In this document: piece by piece, positions 13,782 through 22,717 of the stretch
How the letters are laid out: every line of letters begins with the position of its first letter
Position numbering within the stretch: the stretch's first letter is position 1
DNA from: Clostridia bacterium
Lineage (GTDB): Bacteria; Bacillota; Clostridia; Oscillospirales; CAG-272
DNA length: 40,083 nucleotides
Assembly (NCBI GenBank): GCA_017467085.1
Contig: JAFTSW010000060.1
Location: 1 to 40,083, forward strand
Direction: 5' to 3'
Position numbers and translations under genes: made by a program
Notes under the pieces: model-generated
What the model saw: the letters and a program-made list of their open reading frames with translations, nothing else
Told to the model about the DNA's origin: nothing
Database searches by the model: none

Positions 13782-14849
13782 TTGAAGCTTTTACATATGG
13801 GGGACTGTCATTTGGACGCCGCTATGGAATCCCATCTGCCCAAGAGGCTGGCGGAGGAACGGCGGGGAGAGCTGCGCCTTACCTTTCGGCGCGCCCTTTC
13901 CTTAATCAAGACGGAGGGGGCAGACGCCGCTTTATTAGCGGGGGACGTTTTTGACACGCCGCGCCCCTCCGCAGAGACGCTGGCATACGTTTGCGATGCT
14001 ATTGCTTCTTATCCCGACACCCCTTTTATTATTATTGAGGGCAACCACGACAAGGGCGCCTGGCAGGGGGCGACTCTGCCCGAGAACGCCCATTTAGTAT
14101 CCTCGGAGGGCTTTGAGAGCTTTCCCTTAGGGGAGCTGACCGTTCACGCGCTTTCTTACCCCTACCGCCCCGACTCTCTTACCGCTCTTCCCTTTTCGGA
14201 GGGTGTGGGGAACGTATACCTATTACACGGCACCTTACAGGCCGCCTGGCAGGACGCCGCTTCCATTTCGCCGCTTCCCTTTGCCGCGCACGGTGCTGAT
14301 TATATTGCGCTTGGGCATTACCACGCCTTTCGGTACGAGAGGCTGGGGGAGAATGCCCGATACTGCTATGCGGGGACGCCCGAGGGACGGGGCTTTGACG
14401 AAACGGGCGCTTGCGGCGCTGTGATTTGGGACAGCGAAGCACCCGACGCCCCCGTTTTCCATCCGCTTGCCTGCCGAACCTTACATACGCTTTCTCTTTC
14501 TCTTACGGAGATAGAGGGACAGGCGGCATTAGAGGCTGCCGCCCTGGCGGCTGCCGAGGGGATAGGCGAGGAGGATATGCTTCGCCTGGTGCTGACGGGC
14601 AGCTACAAGGAGGGCTTTCACAAGAATATCAAGCAATTAGAAGGACTGCTTGCGCAGCGCTTCTATTTTGTTCGGGTGAAGGACGAGAGCCGTCTTGCCA
14701 TTTCCTACGAGGATTACAGGCATGACGTTTCCTTAAAGGGCGAGTTTGTCCGTTCCGTTTTATCCTCCTCGCTGTCCGAGGCGGAGAAGGAGCGCGTTTT
14801 GCTTTACGGCTTGCGCGCGTTACGGGGCGAGATTCCCGACAAGGCATAA
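13782..14849 (+). CDS. SbcD/YhaO-like metallophosphoesterase (DNA nuclease), 355 aa
   Basis: Predicted Mn2+-dependent DNA exonuclease of the Mre11/SbcD group. All metal-binding motifs are present: GDCHLD (Asp8, His10), GDVFD (Asp55), GNHD (88-90), LLHG (His149) and GHYH (178-181). Start is TTG 13782 after AAGGAAGGGGG; the next ATG at 13797 would cut into motif I, so the TTG is needed. The C-terminal 130 residues form the helical capping region that binds the partner ATPase. The partner gene starts 15 bases downstream, giving the usual nuclease-ATPase pair. Shorter than B. subtilis YhaO but same architecture. Confidence 0.88.
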   Translation: MKLLHMGDCHLDAAMESHLPKRLAEERRGELRLTFRRALSLIKTEGADAALLAGDVFDTPRPSAETLAYVCDAIASYPDTPFIIIEGNHDKGAWQGATLPENAHLVSSEGFESFPLGELTVHALSYPYRPDSLTALPFSEGVGNVYLLHGTLQAAWQDAASISPLPFAAHGADYIALGHYHAFRYERLGENARYCYAGTPEGRGFDETGACGAVIWDSEAPDAPVFHPLACRTLHTLSLSLTEIEGQAALEAAALAAAEGIGEEDMLRLVLTGSYKEGFHKNIKQLEGLLAQRFYFVRVKDESRLAISYEDYRHDVSLKGEFVRSVLSSSLSEAEKERVLLYGLRALRGEIPDKA

Positions 14850-14864
14850 AAGGACGGTAGAAAG

Positions 14865-17336
14865 ATGAAGATATTAAACTGTCATATCAACGGCTTTGGC
14901 TGCTTTGAGAATGCCGACTTTTCCTTTGAGGAGGGACTCAACACCATTTGCCGCAAGAACGGCTTTGGCAAGACCACGCTGGCGGTATTTATCAAGGCGA
15001 TGCTGTACGGGCTTCCTGCCACCAAGAAGCAGGACGTGAAGGAAAACGAGCGCAAGCACTACAAGCCCTGGCGCACGGGCGCCTACGGCGGCTCCTTAGA
15101 GTTAGAGACAGAGGGGCGCCGCTACCGCATTGAGCGAAGCTTTGGCGCCAAGGAAAAGAGCGACAGCTTTACTGTATACGATTTAGCCACGGGCAAGCAG
15201 ACGGACGCCTTAGGGGATTGCCCCGGGGTGACGCTTTTCGAGATAGATGCGGAGGGCTTTGAGCGCAGTGTATACATTTCCCAGCGCGAGCCCCACGCCA
15301 GGCTGAACACCCCCACCATTCAAAGCAAGCTGGGGGCGCTGATTGAGGACTCGGAAGATTTGGGCGACTATCAGGGCGCCGAGAGCCTTCTTTTACAGCG
15401 CGCCCGTAGCTACAAGACCACGGGCGAGAGAGGCTCCGTATACGAGCAAAAGCGCGCGCTTTCCGCCAAGGAGGCGGAGATTGCCGCCTGCCAGGATGCC
15501 GCCCTTCAAGCCGCTTCCCTTCGGGAGGCGATTGCAGACGAGGAAAAGGCAAAGGCCAAGGCGCAGGATGCGTTGCGTGCCATCCGTGAGGAAAACGGGC
15601 TTCGGCGCCAAAGGAACGAGGCGCTTCGCTTGCGAAAGGACGCCGCCCGTGACCACGCGCGGCTTTCGGAGGCTTTGCGTCTTGCCGAGGAAAAGCGGAC
15701 GGAGCTCCTCGCCTTTTTTGGCGGCGAGGTGCCGTCTGAGAAGGCTATACAAGAGATTGAGGACGCCTTGACGGCATACGAGGCGGCAAAGGCGAAGCAG
15801 AGCGCTACCGTCTTTTCCGAGGAAAAGCAGAGCCGTCTTTCCGCTTTACGGGAGAAATACAGGGCGCAGCCCCTGACCCGTTCCCTGCTTTCGGGCTTTC
15901 GGGAGGAATGGGGGCTTTTAGAGCATAAGGAGCGCACCCTTTCGCTATCGAAGCCGCAAGAGAGCGAGGCGCTGTCAATCGGTGCCATTCGGTATCAAGG
16001 GTTGACGGAGGAAAGGGCGGCGGAGATTGCCGCGCTTGCCAACGCCTGCGACACCGATACCGCCCCCCGTCGCTCCCCCTTCTTCCCTATCGGCATTATC
16101 GGCGCGGCGGTTGCCGCCGCTCTCGGCGCTCTCTTTTTCATTCTGTCCCTGACTCTTCCTGCCATTTGCGCGCTTGCGCTTTTCGTGGGCTTTTCCGCTT
16201 TGGCGGCGCTGACGGCAACCGGGCAAGGAAACGGCAGGGGCGCCGACCTTGAAGCGCTGGCGCGGCTTTTATCCCCCTTTGGCGTAACGCCGCCTACTCC
16301 CTTGGAGGCAAAGCTCTTCCTTGCAGGATATGACAGATACAAGGCAGAGAAAGGGGCATACGACGGCAAGGCAACGGAATACGAGGCGGCATGCTCCGCC
16401 TTTACCGAGCAAAGGACTGCCTTTGCCGCCGCTCTTGCGCCCTACGGCGAGGGCGAGCCTGCGGCGCTTTTGGCGATGCTGGAGGCAGACCTTGTCGCCT
16501 TGGAGGGCTTAGAGCTCGAGGAGAAGGAAATCAAGGAAAGGCTTGCCGAGGCGGAAGCCGCCCTTGCCTTGCAAAATGACCGCTTGGCAAGACTGCTGGC
16601 ACCCTTCCCTGCCGACACCCTTTCCTACCGCGCGCTTTGCGGCGAGCTTTCCGCTAAAAAGACGCTTTTGGCAGAAGCGGAGCAACAGATAAAAGAGGCA
16701 GGCGAGGCGCTTGCCGCGTTCCGTGCCCAAAAGGGCTTTACGGAGGCAGAGGCAGTGGATGCCGAGGAGGAGCCCCTGCTTGATGAGGGCGAGGCACTCT
16801 CTATCATTGACAGCCTCACCGCCTCCATTGCCGCCAAGGACAAGGAGGCCACGGTTTTAGAGGAGCGCGCCTTCCCCTTGCATATACGCATTGAGGAGAA
16901 AAAGCAGATAGAGGCGCAGATTGCCGAGGAGGAGGAGATTTTCTCTGCCTTGGAGGAGGCAAGGCGTTTTCTGACCGATGCCAAGGAGGCGCTTTCTACC
17001 CGTTATCTCAGCGGTATGGAGGAGAGCTTCCGCACACGGATGGAGGCGCTGTCCTCTTCCCCTGTTGCCTATCATTTCGATACCGAGCTTTCTCTTTCGG
17101 CAGAAAAGGACGGGGCGCGCCGCCAGACCGAGCTTCTCAGCGCAGGCGAGGCGGACTTGGCGCTTTTCTGCGCCAGGATTGCCTTGGTGGATACCATTTT
17201 CACCCGTGAGGCACCCGTTTTGATTTTGGACGACCCCTTTGTTAATCTGGACGGGGAAAATCTTGCCCGTGCCCATACACTGTTGGAGTCGCTGTCACGG
17301 GATATGCAAATTCTTTATTTTGTTTGCAGAGAATAA
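14865..17336 (+). CDS. YhaN/SbcC-like ATPase with coiled coil and central membrane hairpin, 823 aa
   Basis: ABC/SMC-type ATPase partner of the upstream nuclease. The N-terminal half-site has the P-loop CRKNGFGKTT (29-38), in which the first Walker glycine is Arg30. The C-terminal half-site has the signature LLSAGEADLALF (about 755) and Walker B VLILDDPFVNLD (about 785-796). Long Glu/Lys/Ala-rich coiled coils run from about 185 to 395 and 500 to 745. At about 405-447, where SbcC has its zinc hook, there are two hydrophobic segments (IGIIGAAVAAALGALFFILS and ICALALFVGFSALAAL), a membrane hairpin as in B. subtilis YhaN. The complex would therefore sit at the membrane. Ends with Walker-B-distal residues ILYFVCRE and a terminator seven bases on. 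Confidence 0.88.
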   Translation: MKILNCHINGFGCFENADFSFEEGLNTICRKNGFGKTTLAVFIKAMLYGLPATKKQDVKENERKHYKPWRTGAYGGSLELETEGRRYRIERSFGAKEKSDSFTVYDLATGKQTDALGDCPGVTLFEIDAEGFERSVYISQREPHARLNTPTIQSKLGALIEDSEDLGDYQGAESLLLQRARSYKTTGERGSVYEQKRALSAKEAEIAACQDAALQAASLREAIADEEKAKAKAQDALRAIREENGLRRQRNEALRLRKDAARDHARLSEALRLAEEKRTELLAFFGGEVPSEKAIQEIEDALTAYEAAKAKQSATVFSEEKQSRLSALREKYRAQPLTRSLLSGFREEWGLLEHKERTLSLSKPQESEALSIGAIRYQGLTEERAAEIAALANACDTDTAPRRSPFFPIGIIGAAVAAALGALFFILSLTLPAICALALFVGFSALAALTATGQGNGRGADLEALARLLSPFGVTPPTPLEAKLFLAGYDRYKAEKGAYDGKATEYEAACSAFTEQRTAFAAALAPYGEGEPAALLAMLEADLVALEGLELEEKEIKERLAEAEAALALQNDRLARLLAPFPADTLSYRALCGELSAKKTLLAEAEQQIKEAGEALAAFRAQKGFTEAEAVDAEEEPLLDEGEALSIIDSLTASIAAKDKEATVLEERAFPLHIRIEEKKQIEAQIAEEEEIFSALEEARRFLTDAKEALSTRYLSGMEESFRTRMEALSSSPVAYHFDTELSLSAEKDGARRQTELLSAGEADLALFCARIALVDTIFTREAPVLILDDPFVNLDGENLARAHTLLESLSRDMQILYFVCRE

Positions 17337-17342
17337 GCAAGC

Positions 17343-17376
17343 AAAGAGCCTGTCGGTTGCCCGACAGGCTCTTTTT
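17343..17376. terminator. Bidirectional terminator
   Basis: AAAGAGCCTGTCGG (17343-17356), TTGC, CCGACAGGCTCTTT (17361-17374) followed by TT; separates the convergent YhaN-like and YwlG-like genes. Confidence 0.9.
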
Positions 17377-17389
17377 TAACGATAGACTT

Positions 17390-17929
17390 TTATTCGTACA
17401 CAGCACGGCTACCGCCGATATACTTGGGACGGGTTCTTGCCGCCAGCAAGAGCGCCTTGCCAATCGAGGCAAGGGAAAGTCTGACGGGGACGGCGACTGC
17501 CTTCAGGTGCATCCCAATTAACGTTCCGCCGATATCAAGACCCAGGTGGGCGGCGATATGCTCCACCACGATGGGGGCTTCAAAGCCCTCGTAGGCGGCG
17601 GTGGCGAAGGAGCCACCTGCCTTGATTTGCGGCTTGACAGCCACAGGCTCCAGCCCGTAGCGCTCGGCACACGCCTTTTCCACCACCAAAGCACGGTTCA
17701 GATGCTCACAGCACTGGGCGGCGAGAAAGATGCCCTTTTCCTTGCAAATGGGATAGACGGCGTCAAAGACTGCCTTTGCCGCCTCAAAGGTGGAGCCGTG
17801 CCCAATGGTACCGCCCACGATTTCGGAGGAGGAGCAGCCGATAACGAATATCTGACCCTTCTCTGCTCCCGCCATGCTGATAAGCTCCTCTGCCGCCTTT
17901 TTTGCGGCATTCTTGATTTCCTCGTACAT
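17390..17929 (-). CDS. UPF0340/TIGR01440 family protein (YwlG-like), 179 aa
   Basis: Belongs to the conserved Firmicutes family of B. subtilis YwlG, function not established. Hallmarks are FVIGCSSSEIVGGTIGHGS (28-46), AAQCCEHLNRALVVE (70-84) and the C-terminal GGTLIGMHLKAVAVPVR and ARTRPKYIGGSRAVY. The paired cysteines and the CEH motif suggest a metal or nucleotide site. Start ATG 17929 with AGAGGA upstream; 18 earlier in-frame codons lack a ribosome site. It follows tsf on the same strand but a terminator lies between, so it is at most partly in that operon. Confidence 0.92.
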   Translation of the reverse strand: MYEEIKNAAKKAAEELISMAGAEKGQIFVIGCSSSEIVGGTIGHGSTFEAAKAVFDAVYPICKEKGIFLAAQCCEHLNRALVVEKACAERYGLEPVAVKPQIKAGGSFATAAYEGFEAPIVVEHIAAHLGLDIGGTLIGMHLKAVAVPVRLSLASIGKALLLAARTRPKYIGGSRAVYE

Positions 17930-17968
17930 ATCTATTCCTCTCTTAGCCGTAAGGACATTAAAGCAAAA

Positions 17969-17999
17969 GGCCGCCGCAACCAATATGATTGCGACAGCC
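17969..17999 (-). terminator. Terminator of rpsB-tsf
   Basis: In the minus-strand RNA, GGCUGUCGCAA pairs with UUGCGGCGGCC (11 bp with two G-U pairs), followed by TTTTGCTTT. On the plus strand the same pairs become A-C mismatches, so it is direction-specific. Confidence 0.75.
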
Positions 18000-18016
18000 T
18001 CTCGGTTTTCGTAAAA

Positions 18017-18940
18017 TCAGTTCTTCACCATATTGGCGATTTCTTCTGCGAAGTTGTCTTCTCTCTTCTGCAAGCCCTCGCCCTTATCGTAACGATAGAA
18101 GGCAAGAATCTTGATGTCAGCGCCCAGAGCCTTGGCGGTTTCAGCAACGTACTTGGAAACCTTCATAGAGTCTTCCTTGACGTATGCCTGCTCCAAGAGG
18201 CAGTTGGTGTCGTAGAACTTGCCCAGCTTGCCCTTGATGATACCCTCCAGAACGTTGGCAGGCTTGCCTGCGAACTTGGGGTCCTGCTCCATCTGCTTCA
18301 AAAGGATTTCCTTCTCCTCCTCCATAACGGAAGCGGGAACGTCCTCCTTGCCCACGTACTGGCAAGCCATAGCGGCAACCTGCAGGGCAATGTTCTTAGC
18401 GAACTCAGCAAACTCAGCCTTCTCAGCAACGGCAGCATCGGTAGCGAAGCTCACGATAACGCCCGTAGCACCCATACCGTGGATATAGGTGGATACGATG
18501 CCGTCAACGATAACGAAGCGGCGCAGGGACAGCTTTTCACCGATGGTGAAGGTCTTTTCCTGCAGTACAGCCTCAACGGTATCGTCGGTTCCGTCATACT
18601 TGCAAGCCTTCAGCGCTTCAATATCAGCGGGACGGCAAGCGATGATGGTTCTCAGAATGCCCTTTGCAAAGGCACGGAAGGTTTCGTTCTTAGCAACGAA
18701 GTCGGTTTCGGTATTGATTTCGACCATAGCGGTTACACCGTTCTCGGTCAGAATATCAACCAGACCGTCGGCAGCAATTCTGCTTGCCTTCTTTGCGCTG
18801 GCGGCAACGCCCTTTTCGCGCAGGATTTTGATAGCCTTGTCAAAATCGCCATCGGCTTCTACCAATGCGTTCTTGCAATCCATCATACCACAACCGGTCT
18901 GCTTTCTCAGCTCGGCAACATCTTTAGCGGTAATAGCCAT
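18017..18940 (-). CDS. tsf: Translation elongation factor Ts, 307 aa
   Basis: Nucleotide exchange factor that reloads EF-Tu with GTP. Residues 1-50 are the UBA-like domain with the signature VAELRKQTGCGMMDCKNAL, followed by ADGDFDKAIKILREKG. The conserved TDFVAKNETF motif that contacts EF-Tu is at about 79-88. Two core repeats follow. About 307 residues is normal for Firmicutes. GGAG stands just before the ATG at 18940. It is 36 bases downstream of rpsB without a terminator, the universal rpsB-tsf operon. Confidence 0.97.
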   Translation of the reverse strand: MAITAKDVAELRKQTGCGMMDCKNALVEADGDFDKAIKILREKGVAASAKKASRIAADGLVDILTENGVTAMVEINTETDFVAKNETFRAFAKGILRTIIACRPADIEALKACKYDGTDDTVEAVLQEKTFTIGEKLSLRRFVIVDGIVSTYIHGMGATGVIVSFATDAAVAEKAEFAEFAKNIALQVAAMACQYVGKEDVPASVMEEEKEILLKQMEQDPKFAGKPANVLEGIIKGKLGKFYDTNCLLEQAYVKEDSMKVSKYVAETAKALGADIKILAFYRYDKGEGLQKREDNFAEEIANMVKN

Positions 18941-18976
18941 TTTATTTCTCCTTACAGTTTTTTGTTTTGGGCTGAA

Positions 18977-19723
18977 TTATTCAGCGTCCTCTGCAGCTTC
19001 CTCAGCGGCAGGGGCTTCCTCGGTAGCATCGGTCAGCTGCTCGCCGCCCTTTGCCTCGATAACGGCGTCAGCCAATGCGCCGCCGATGAGCTTGATAGCG
19101 CGGATAGCGTCATCGTTACCGGGGATGATATAGTCAGCATCCTCGGGATCGCAGTTGGTATCAACGATAGCAACAACGGGAATACCAAGCTTCTTGGCTT
19201 CCATAATGGCGATGTGCTCCTTGCGGGTATCTACAACGAAAATCGCGGAGGGAAGCACGTCCATCTCCTTGATACCGCCATAGTTCTTCTCAAGGTCTTC
19301 CATTTCCTTGACTCTCTTTGCGGCTTCCTTCTTGGGGAGCAGGTCAAGCGTTCCGTCTGCCTGCATCTTCTCCAGCTCCTTCAGACGGTTGATGCTCTTA
19401 CGGATGGTTCTGAAGTTGGTCAGCATACCGCCGGGCCAACGAACGTTTACGTAGTACATACCGCACTTCAGGGCTTCCTCGCGGATAGAATCCGCAGCCT
19501 GCTTCTTGGTTCCGACAAACAGGATGGTACCACCCTCAGCGGCAACACCGTTCACAAAATTGTACGCCTCTTCAAACTTCTTAACGGTCTTCTGAAGGTC
19601 AATGATGTGAATCCCGTTACGCATGGTGAAGATGTACTCTGCCATTTTCGGATTCCATTTCTTCGTGGGGTGACCAAAGTGGACACCTGCTTCCAACAAC
19701 TGCTTGATGGAAATTTCGAACAT
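18977..19723 (-). CDS. rpsB: 30S ribosomal protein S2, 248 aa
   Basis: Small-subunit protein on the 30S back side. Recognised by [27 protein letters not shown] at the start and [30 protein letters not shown] and [14 protein letters not shown] further on. Start ATG 19723 follows GAGGAGG; an in-frame extension of 17 codons lies in the leader. Acidic C-terminal tail ([15 protein letters not shown]). Transcribed from a promoter about 120 bases upstream with a structured leader that could mediate autoregulation. Confidence 0.97.
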   Translation of the reverse strand: MFEISIKQLLEAGVHFGHPTKKWNPKMAEYIFTMRNGIHIIDLQKTVKKFEEAYNFVNGVAAEGGTILFVGTKKQAADSIREEALKCGMYYVNVRWPGGMLTNFRTIRKSINRLKELEKMQADGTLDLLPKKEAAKRVKEMEDLEKNYGGIKEMDVLPSAIFVVDTRKEHIAIMEAKKLGIPVVAIVDTNCDPEDADYIIPGNDDAIRAIKLIGGALADAVIEAKGGEQLTDATEEAPAAEEAAEDAE

Positions 19724-19744
19724 TTTCTGTTCCTCCTCGGTTTT

Positions 19745-19800
19745 TTTCATCCGTACCGCCTTGCCACTCCGCAACCTTTCGGCACCGGCGGATTCCGACG
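19745..19800 (-). promoter_or_regulatory. Structured rpsB leader, candidate autoregulatory element
   Basis: In the minus-strand RNA, ATCCGCC pairs with GGCGG-TA-CGGAT to close a domain containing a GGTGCCGAAAGG segment and a small TTGC...GCAA stem. It lies between the promoter and the ribosome site. S2 is known to repress its own operon in other bacteria; that this structure is the S2 site is inference. Confidence 0.4.
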
Positions 19801-19839
19801 ATACGTGATATTATTTCTGCGTTTGGCGCAGATACAGAT

Positions 19840-19868
19840 AATATAACACATATTTCCTTTTATTGCAA
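19840..19868 (-). promoter_or_regulatory. Promoter of rpsB-tsf
   Basis: Minus-strand TTGCAA (19863-19868), 17-bp spacer, TATATT (19840-19845). Confidence 0.72.
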
Positions 19869-19903
19869 GGTCTTTCTTCTTTGTTCACAAAAAAGTTACG
19901 AAT

Positions 19904-19932
19904 GAAAAAGCCGCCCTAACAGCAGGGCGGCT
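19904..19932 (-). terminator. Terminator overlapping the end of the PRC-barrel gene
   Basis: AGCCGCCCT (19909-19917) and AGGGCGGCT (19924-19932) with a six-base loop, then T-rich on the minus side. The stem contains the last codons and the stop at 19916-19918. Confidence 0.82.
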
Positions 19933-20215
19933 GAGAGGGCGGCGGGCGGCGGTCCTTTTTGTTGCTTGAGGTAGGCAGGCCCTCCACGTTGACGAGGATA
20001 ACGTCCTCTCCTATGCGCTCAATTCTATCCCAGGGTATGCAGAGGCGCTCCTTACACCCCACACCGAGGAAGCCTGAGGAAACGGGCACCACGATGGCGG
20101 TCAAGCGCCCGTCACAGACGTTGAACTCCACCTCGGACACGCATCCAAGGCGCCGCCCGTCACAGGTATTGATGACCTCCTTTTCCCGCAGGTCCTCACT
20201 ATTGCATTTTTGCAT
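19916..20215 (-). CDS. PRC-barrel protein, YlmC/YmxH sporulation family, 99 aa
   Basis: A single PRC-barrel domain: SEDLREKEVINTCDGRRLGCVSEVEF (6-31) is the classic YlmC/YmxH opening, followed by LTAIVVPV and LCIPWDRIERIGEDVILVNV. The family is widespread in spore-forming Firmicutes and induced in sporulation; its molecular role is unknown. Residues 80-99 are a basic, proline-rich tail ending PPCC that most relatives lack. Start ATG 20215 with GGAAGGG upstream. Monocistronic. No convincing sigma-E or sigma-A promoter could be fixed; a TACAAT-like -10 is at 20263-20268. Confidence 0.88.
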   Translation of the reverse strand: MQKCNSEDLREKEVINTCDGRRLGCVSEVEFNVCDGRLTAIVVPVSSGFLGVGCKERLCIPWDRIERIGEDVILVNVEGLPTSSNKKDRRPPPSQPPCC

Positions 20216-20372
20216 ACGGTCACCCTTCCTTTCTCTACCGTTTTTTCTCGTACTTCTCTTTCATTGTATGCGGAAAAGGGAAAAATTTGATTAAATTTAC
20301 AAAAAGGTATTTCTTTTTCTCCTTGCTTCTGCTATACTTGATAGGTATCATACTCTACGGAAAGGAATCGAT

Positions 20373-21047
20373 ATGCTAAAAGAACACAAGCCCGCGGTGC
20401 TGTATATTGGCGCCCTTCTGCTTTTACAGCTTGCTCTTTGCCTGGCGACGCCGTTTATTTACGAGGAGCTGGTATATGACGGGAGCGTCCTTGCCATTCC
20501 CGTTTATTATATTTTACAGTTTTTGGGCTGGCTTTCTCCCGTTCTGATGTTTGCCGTCCTCGGCTATTCCCTTTGCCGATACCCTCTTGCTACGGCACTT
20601 CTTCCCTTTTACGTATATGCGGGGATACAGCTGCTGTTCCAGATTCCCACCGCCTTTCTTTCTCCCCTGTCGGACGCGCCCTTATTCGATATGCTCCTGC
20701 TTGGCGCCAACGCCCTTTTCAGCTCCCTTTGCTTCCTTTTGGTGGCGCTTTTGGGATATTTTCTGCTGATTCGAAGCAAGACGCCTATGCACGCCCCCCT
20801 GCTGTTTGCCAAGGGAGATACTGCCCTCTATTTTCTGGGGCTTGCGGTTATTCTGCATACTGCCTACCAGGTGATTGCGCGGACCGTTGACTTTATCATC
20901 TATCTTTCCAAGAGGCTCTTTATGGGAAGCGGCGCCGACTATGCCGATTTCTTTATTTCCATCTTCTTCTACCTGCTTTTCGGCTTCGTTGCCCTGGTGC
21001 TCGGGCGGTTGCTGCAGAACGCCTTTTTTGAAAACGACGCCGCGTAA
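20373..21047 (+). CDS. Polytopic membrane protein of unknown function, 224 aa
   Basis: Start ATG 20373 with AAAGGAA five bases upstream. About five or six hydrophobic segments: 9-30, 42-66, 72-95, 104-130, 148-172 and 190-215. Little outside the membrane except a loop around 130-145. No motif that I recognise; the pattern resembles clostridial DUF-type membrane proteins of about 220 residues. Convergent with the SGNH gene through a strong terminator. A possible -10, TATACT (20333-20338), lies upstream with a poor -35. Confidence 0.75.
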   Translation: MLKEHKPAVLYIGALLLLQLALCLATPFIYEELVYDGSVLAIPVYYILQFLGWLSPVLMFAVLGYSLCRYPLATALLPFYVYAGIQLLFQIPTAFLSPLSDAPLFDMLLLGANALFSSLCFLLVALLGYFLLIRSKTPMHAPLLFAKGDTALYFLGLAVILHTAYQVIARTVDFIIYLSKRLFMGSGADYADFFISIFFYLLFGFVALVLGRLLQNAFFENDAA

Positions 21048-21060
21048 CGCGGCAAAAAAC

Positions 21061-21098
21061 AAAGCCCCCGTTGGTCGGTCGACCAACGGGGGCTTTTA
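21061..21098. terminator. Bidirectional terminator
   Basis: AAAGCCCCCGTTGGT (21061-21075), CGGTCG, ACCAACGGGGGCTTT (21082-21096), A-run before and T after. Separates the membrane protein gene from the esterase operon. Confidence 0.92.
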
Positions 21099-21106
21099 GC
21101 TTGTCC

Positions 21107-22174
21107 TTATACCAATTTTTTAACAGTCTTGTAAATTTCCTTTGCCATACGGTAAAATCCAAGATCATTGGGGTGACAGCCGTCTACAAAGCAGTTTTCT
21201 CTGTCCTCCCTGCCGAAGAGCTTCTGCCCGTCCACAAAGTACACGTTTTCGTCGCCGTTTTTCTTGGCGTTCCGATAGGTGCGCTTGACAACGGCGCGGC
21301 GCTTGGTGGAGCCTACGGTATCGGAGTCAAAATCGGGCCTTGAAACCATTACGACAGGCACGTTCGGATGGTGCTTGCGGAAATGCAGGAAAAACCTCTC
21401 GTGGGTTTTTTCAAGATGCTCCACATTGGGCGCATTATGGTCATAATCGTATACGAAAATGCTGCACTTGATATTTTCAAAATATTCCGCCATTCTGTCC
21501 TCCGCCTTGGCGTTGCCGCTAAAGCCGAGATTGATAAAGTCTGTATTCGTCCACTTGGAGATATACGCCTGGTAGGCGTTATCGGGACGGCAGGCGCATC
21601 CGCCCTGGGTGATGGAGGAGCCGTAATACAAAATAGGCGCTCCTTCCTTATAGGGCAAGCCCTTCTCTACCGTTGCGCCCTCGTCAACACCCACGGAAAG
21701 AGAAAGCAGGTTGTTATAGAGAGGAAAATACAGGGTAAAATGCTGCATTTTCTTCCCGTTTCCGATTCTCATTTTGGAACGGAAGCCCTTTTCGCTGTCG
21801 GGAAAGGGAAAAAAGCCTGCCGCATAAGAGGTCTTTCCGTCCTCCTCGCGAATCAGAGAAAAGCCGGCTGCGCCCGACATAGGCATATGACGCATTTTTT
21901 CGAGATTGTACTCTACTATAAGCTCCAGGTTTTCCGAGTCCGTGGAGAAGCGAAGTCTGCCGCCTGCGGTATGGGTATTCAGGTAGGCAACGCCCTCGCT
22001 GACCTCCCTTGCCACATCGCTTGGCATACGCACAAAGCGCCCGCTTTCCTCCTCGTAACGCACACCGTACAAGTCGAAAGCAGGAGAAGGAATGCGGTAA
22101 AACCGCATTCCTTCCTCGGAAAAATCGGCGCCTACGGCAAAGTTTTTATCAATTTTAGTGATATCAACTCCCAT
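21107..22174 (-). CDS. SGNH/GDSL-family esterase, 355 aa
   Basis: Predicted carbohydrate deacetylase or related ester hydrolase. Residues 1-170 form a beta-sandwich N-domain typical of two-domain SGNH esterases; 178-355 is the flavodoxin-like catalytic domain. Block I is YYGSSITQGG with nucleophile Ser187, block II has the oxyanion glycine in NLGFSGNAK (about 218), block III is the degenerate VYDYDHNAPN, and block V DGCHPND supplies Asp331 and His334. No signal peptide, so intracellular. Last gene of the minus-strand operon, 14 bases after the YbjN-like gene. Substrate not predictable. Confidence 0.88.
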   Translation of the reverse strand: MGVDITKIDKNFAVGADFSEEGMRFYRIPSPAFDLYGVRYEEESGRFVRMPSDVAREVSEGVAYLNTHTAGGRLRFSTDSENLELIVEYNLEKMRHMPMSGAAGFSLIREEDGKTSYAAGFFPFPDSEKGFRSKMRIGNGKKMQHFTLYFPLYNNLLSLSVGVDEGATVEKGLPYKEGAPILYYGSSITQGGCACRPDNAYQAYISKWTNTDFINLGFSGNAKAEDRMAEYFENIKCSIFVYDYDHNAPNVEHLEKTHERFFLHFRKHHPNVPVVMVSRPDFDSDTVGSTKRRAVVKRTYRNAKKNGDENVYFVDGQKLFGREDRENCFVDGCHPNDLGFYRMAKEIYKTVKKLV

Positions 22175-22188
22175 ATGGCAAGCCTCTC

Positions 22189-22671
22189 TTATGCCTTTTC
22201 GCTGTCAATAAACTGCTGCAGGGTAATGGTGCCCTTGGAAAGGGACAGGAACTTGTCGTTGTATCTGTCTACCGTCGAGGTAGCAACGTATACCATATAC
22301 TCAAACAAGTCGGGGGTAAGCTGCGCGCCGCCCTGATAGCTTGCGGTCAGACGGAAGGTGATTTCACCGTCGCTGATGTCATAGTCAAAGGAGCCGTCTA
22401 CCAGTCCGTAGCCTGCTACGCAAACCGCAACAGCGCCCTCGACTCTCTTGTCCTCGGGCATATGGAAGGGCATCCAGGAAATGTAGGAAACGATGCAGCG
22501 CTCGGTGTCCACTCTCATCAAAAAGTCAACGGGAATGTCATCGCCGTGGAGGGTGCATCTGATTTTCAGCTTCTCCTCGTCCTTCTCATAGCGCCAGTTG
22601 TGGCTATCCATCATAGCGCAGATGTTGGCAAAGGCTTCCTTGCCCTTTAAGATTTTTTGCTCGTTATCCAT
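22189..22671 (-). CDS. YbjN-domain protein, 160 aa
   Basis: The fold is that of YbjN/type III chaperone-like domains: an N-terminal helix, then CTLHGDDIPVDFLMRVDTERCIVSYISWMPF (about 39-69) and a C-terminal helix (LFEYMVYVATSTVDRYNDKFLSLS). Such small domains usually bind other proteins. ATG 22671 follows GGAGG at nine bases. It is placed 46 bases after the stop of the large AAA+/M41 gene and 14 before the esterase, without a promoter. Adjacency suggests it could be an adaptor or substrate of the protease; that is inference. Confidence 0.8.
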   Translation of the reverse strand: MDNEQKILKGKEAFANICAMMDSHNWRYEKDEEKLKIRCTLHGDDIPVDFLMRVDTERCIVSYISWMPFHMPEDKRVEGAVAVCVAGYGLVDGSFDYDISDGEITFRLTASYQGGAQLTPDLFEYMVYVATSTVDRYNDKFLSLSKGTITLQQFIDSEKA

Positions 22672-22717
22672 TTTGTGTTCCTCCGTTTATATGTTTTTTT
22701 TGATAAAACGATTATAA

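Noticed and set aside
17546-19846. 766-codon open frame on the plus strand
   Set aside because: Antisense to the YwlG-like gene, tsf and rpsB, which are unmistakable; runs across their terminator and leader.
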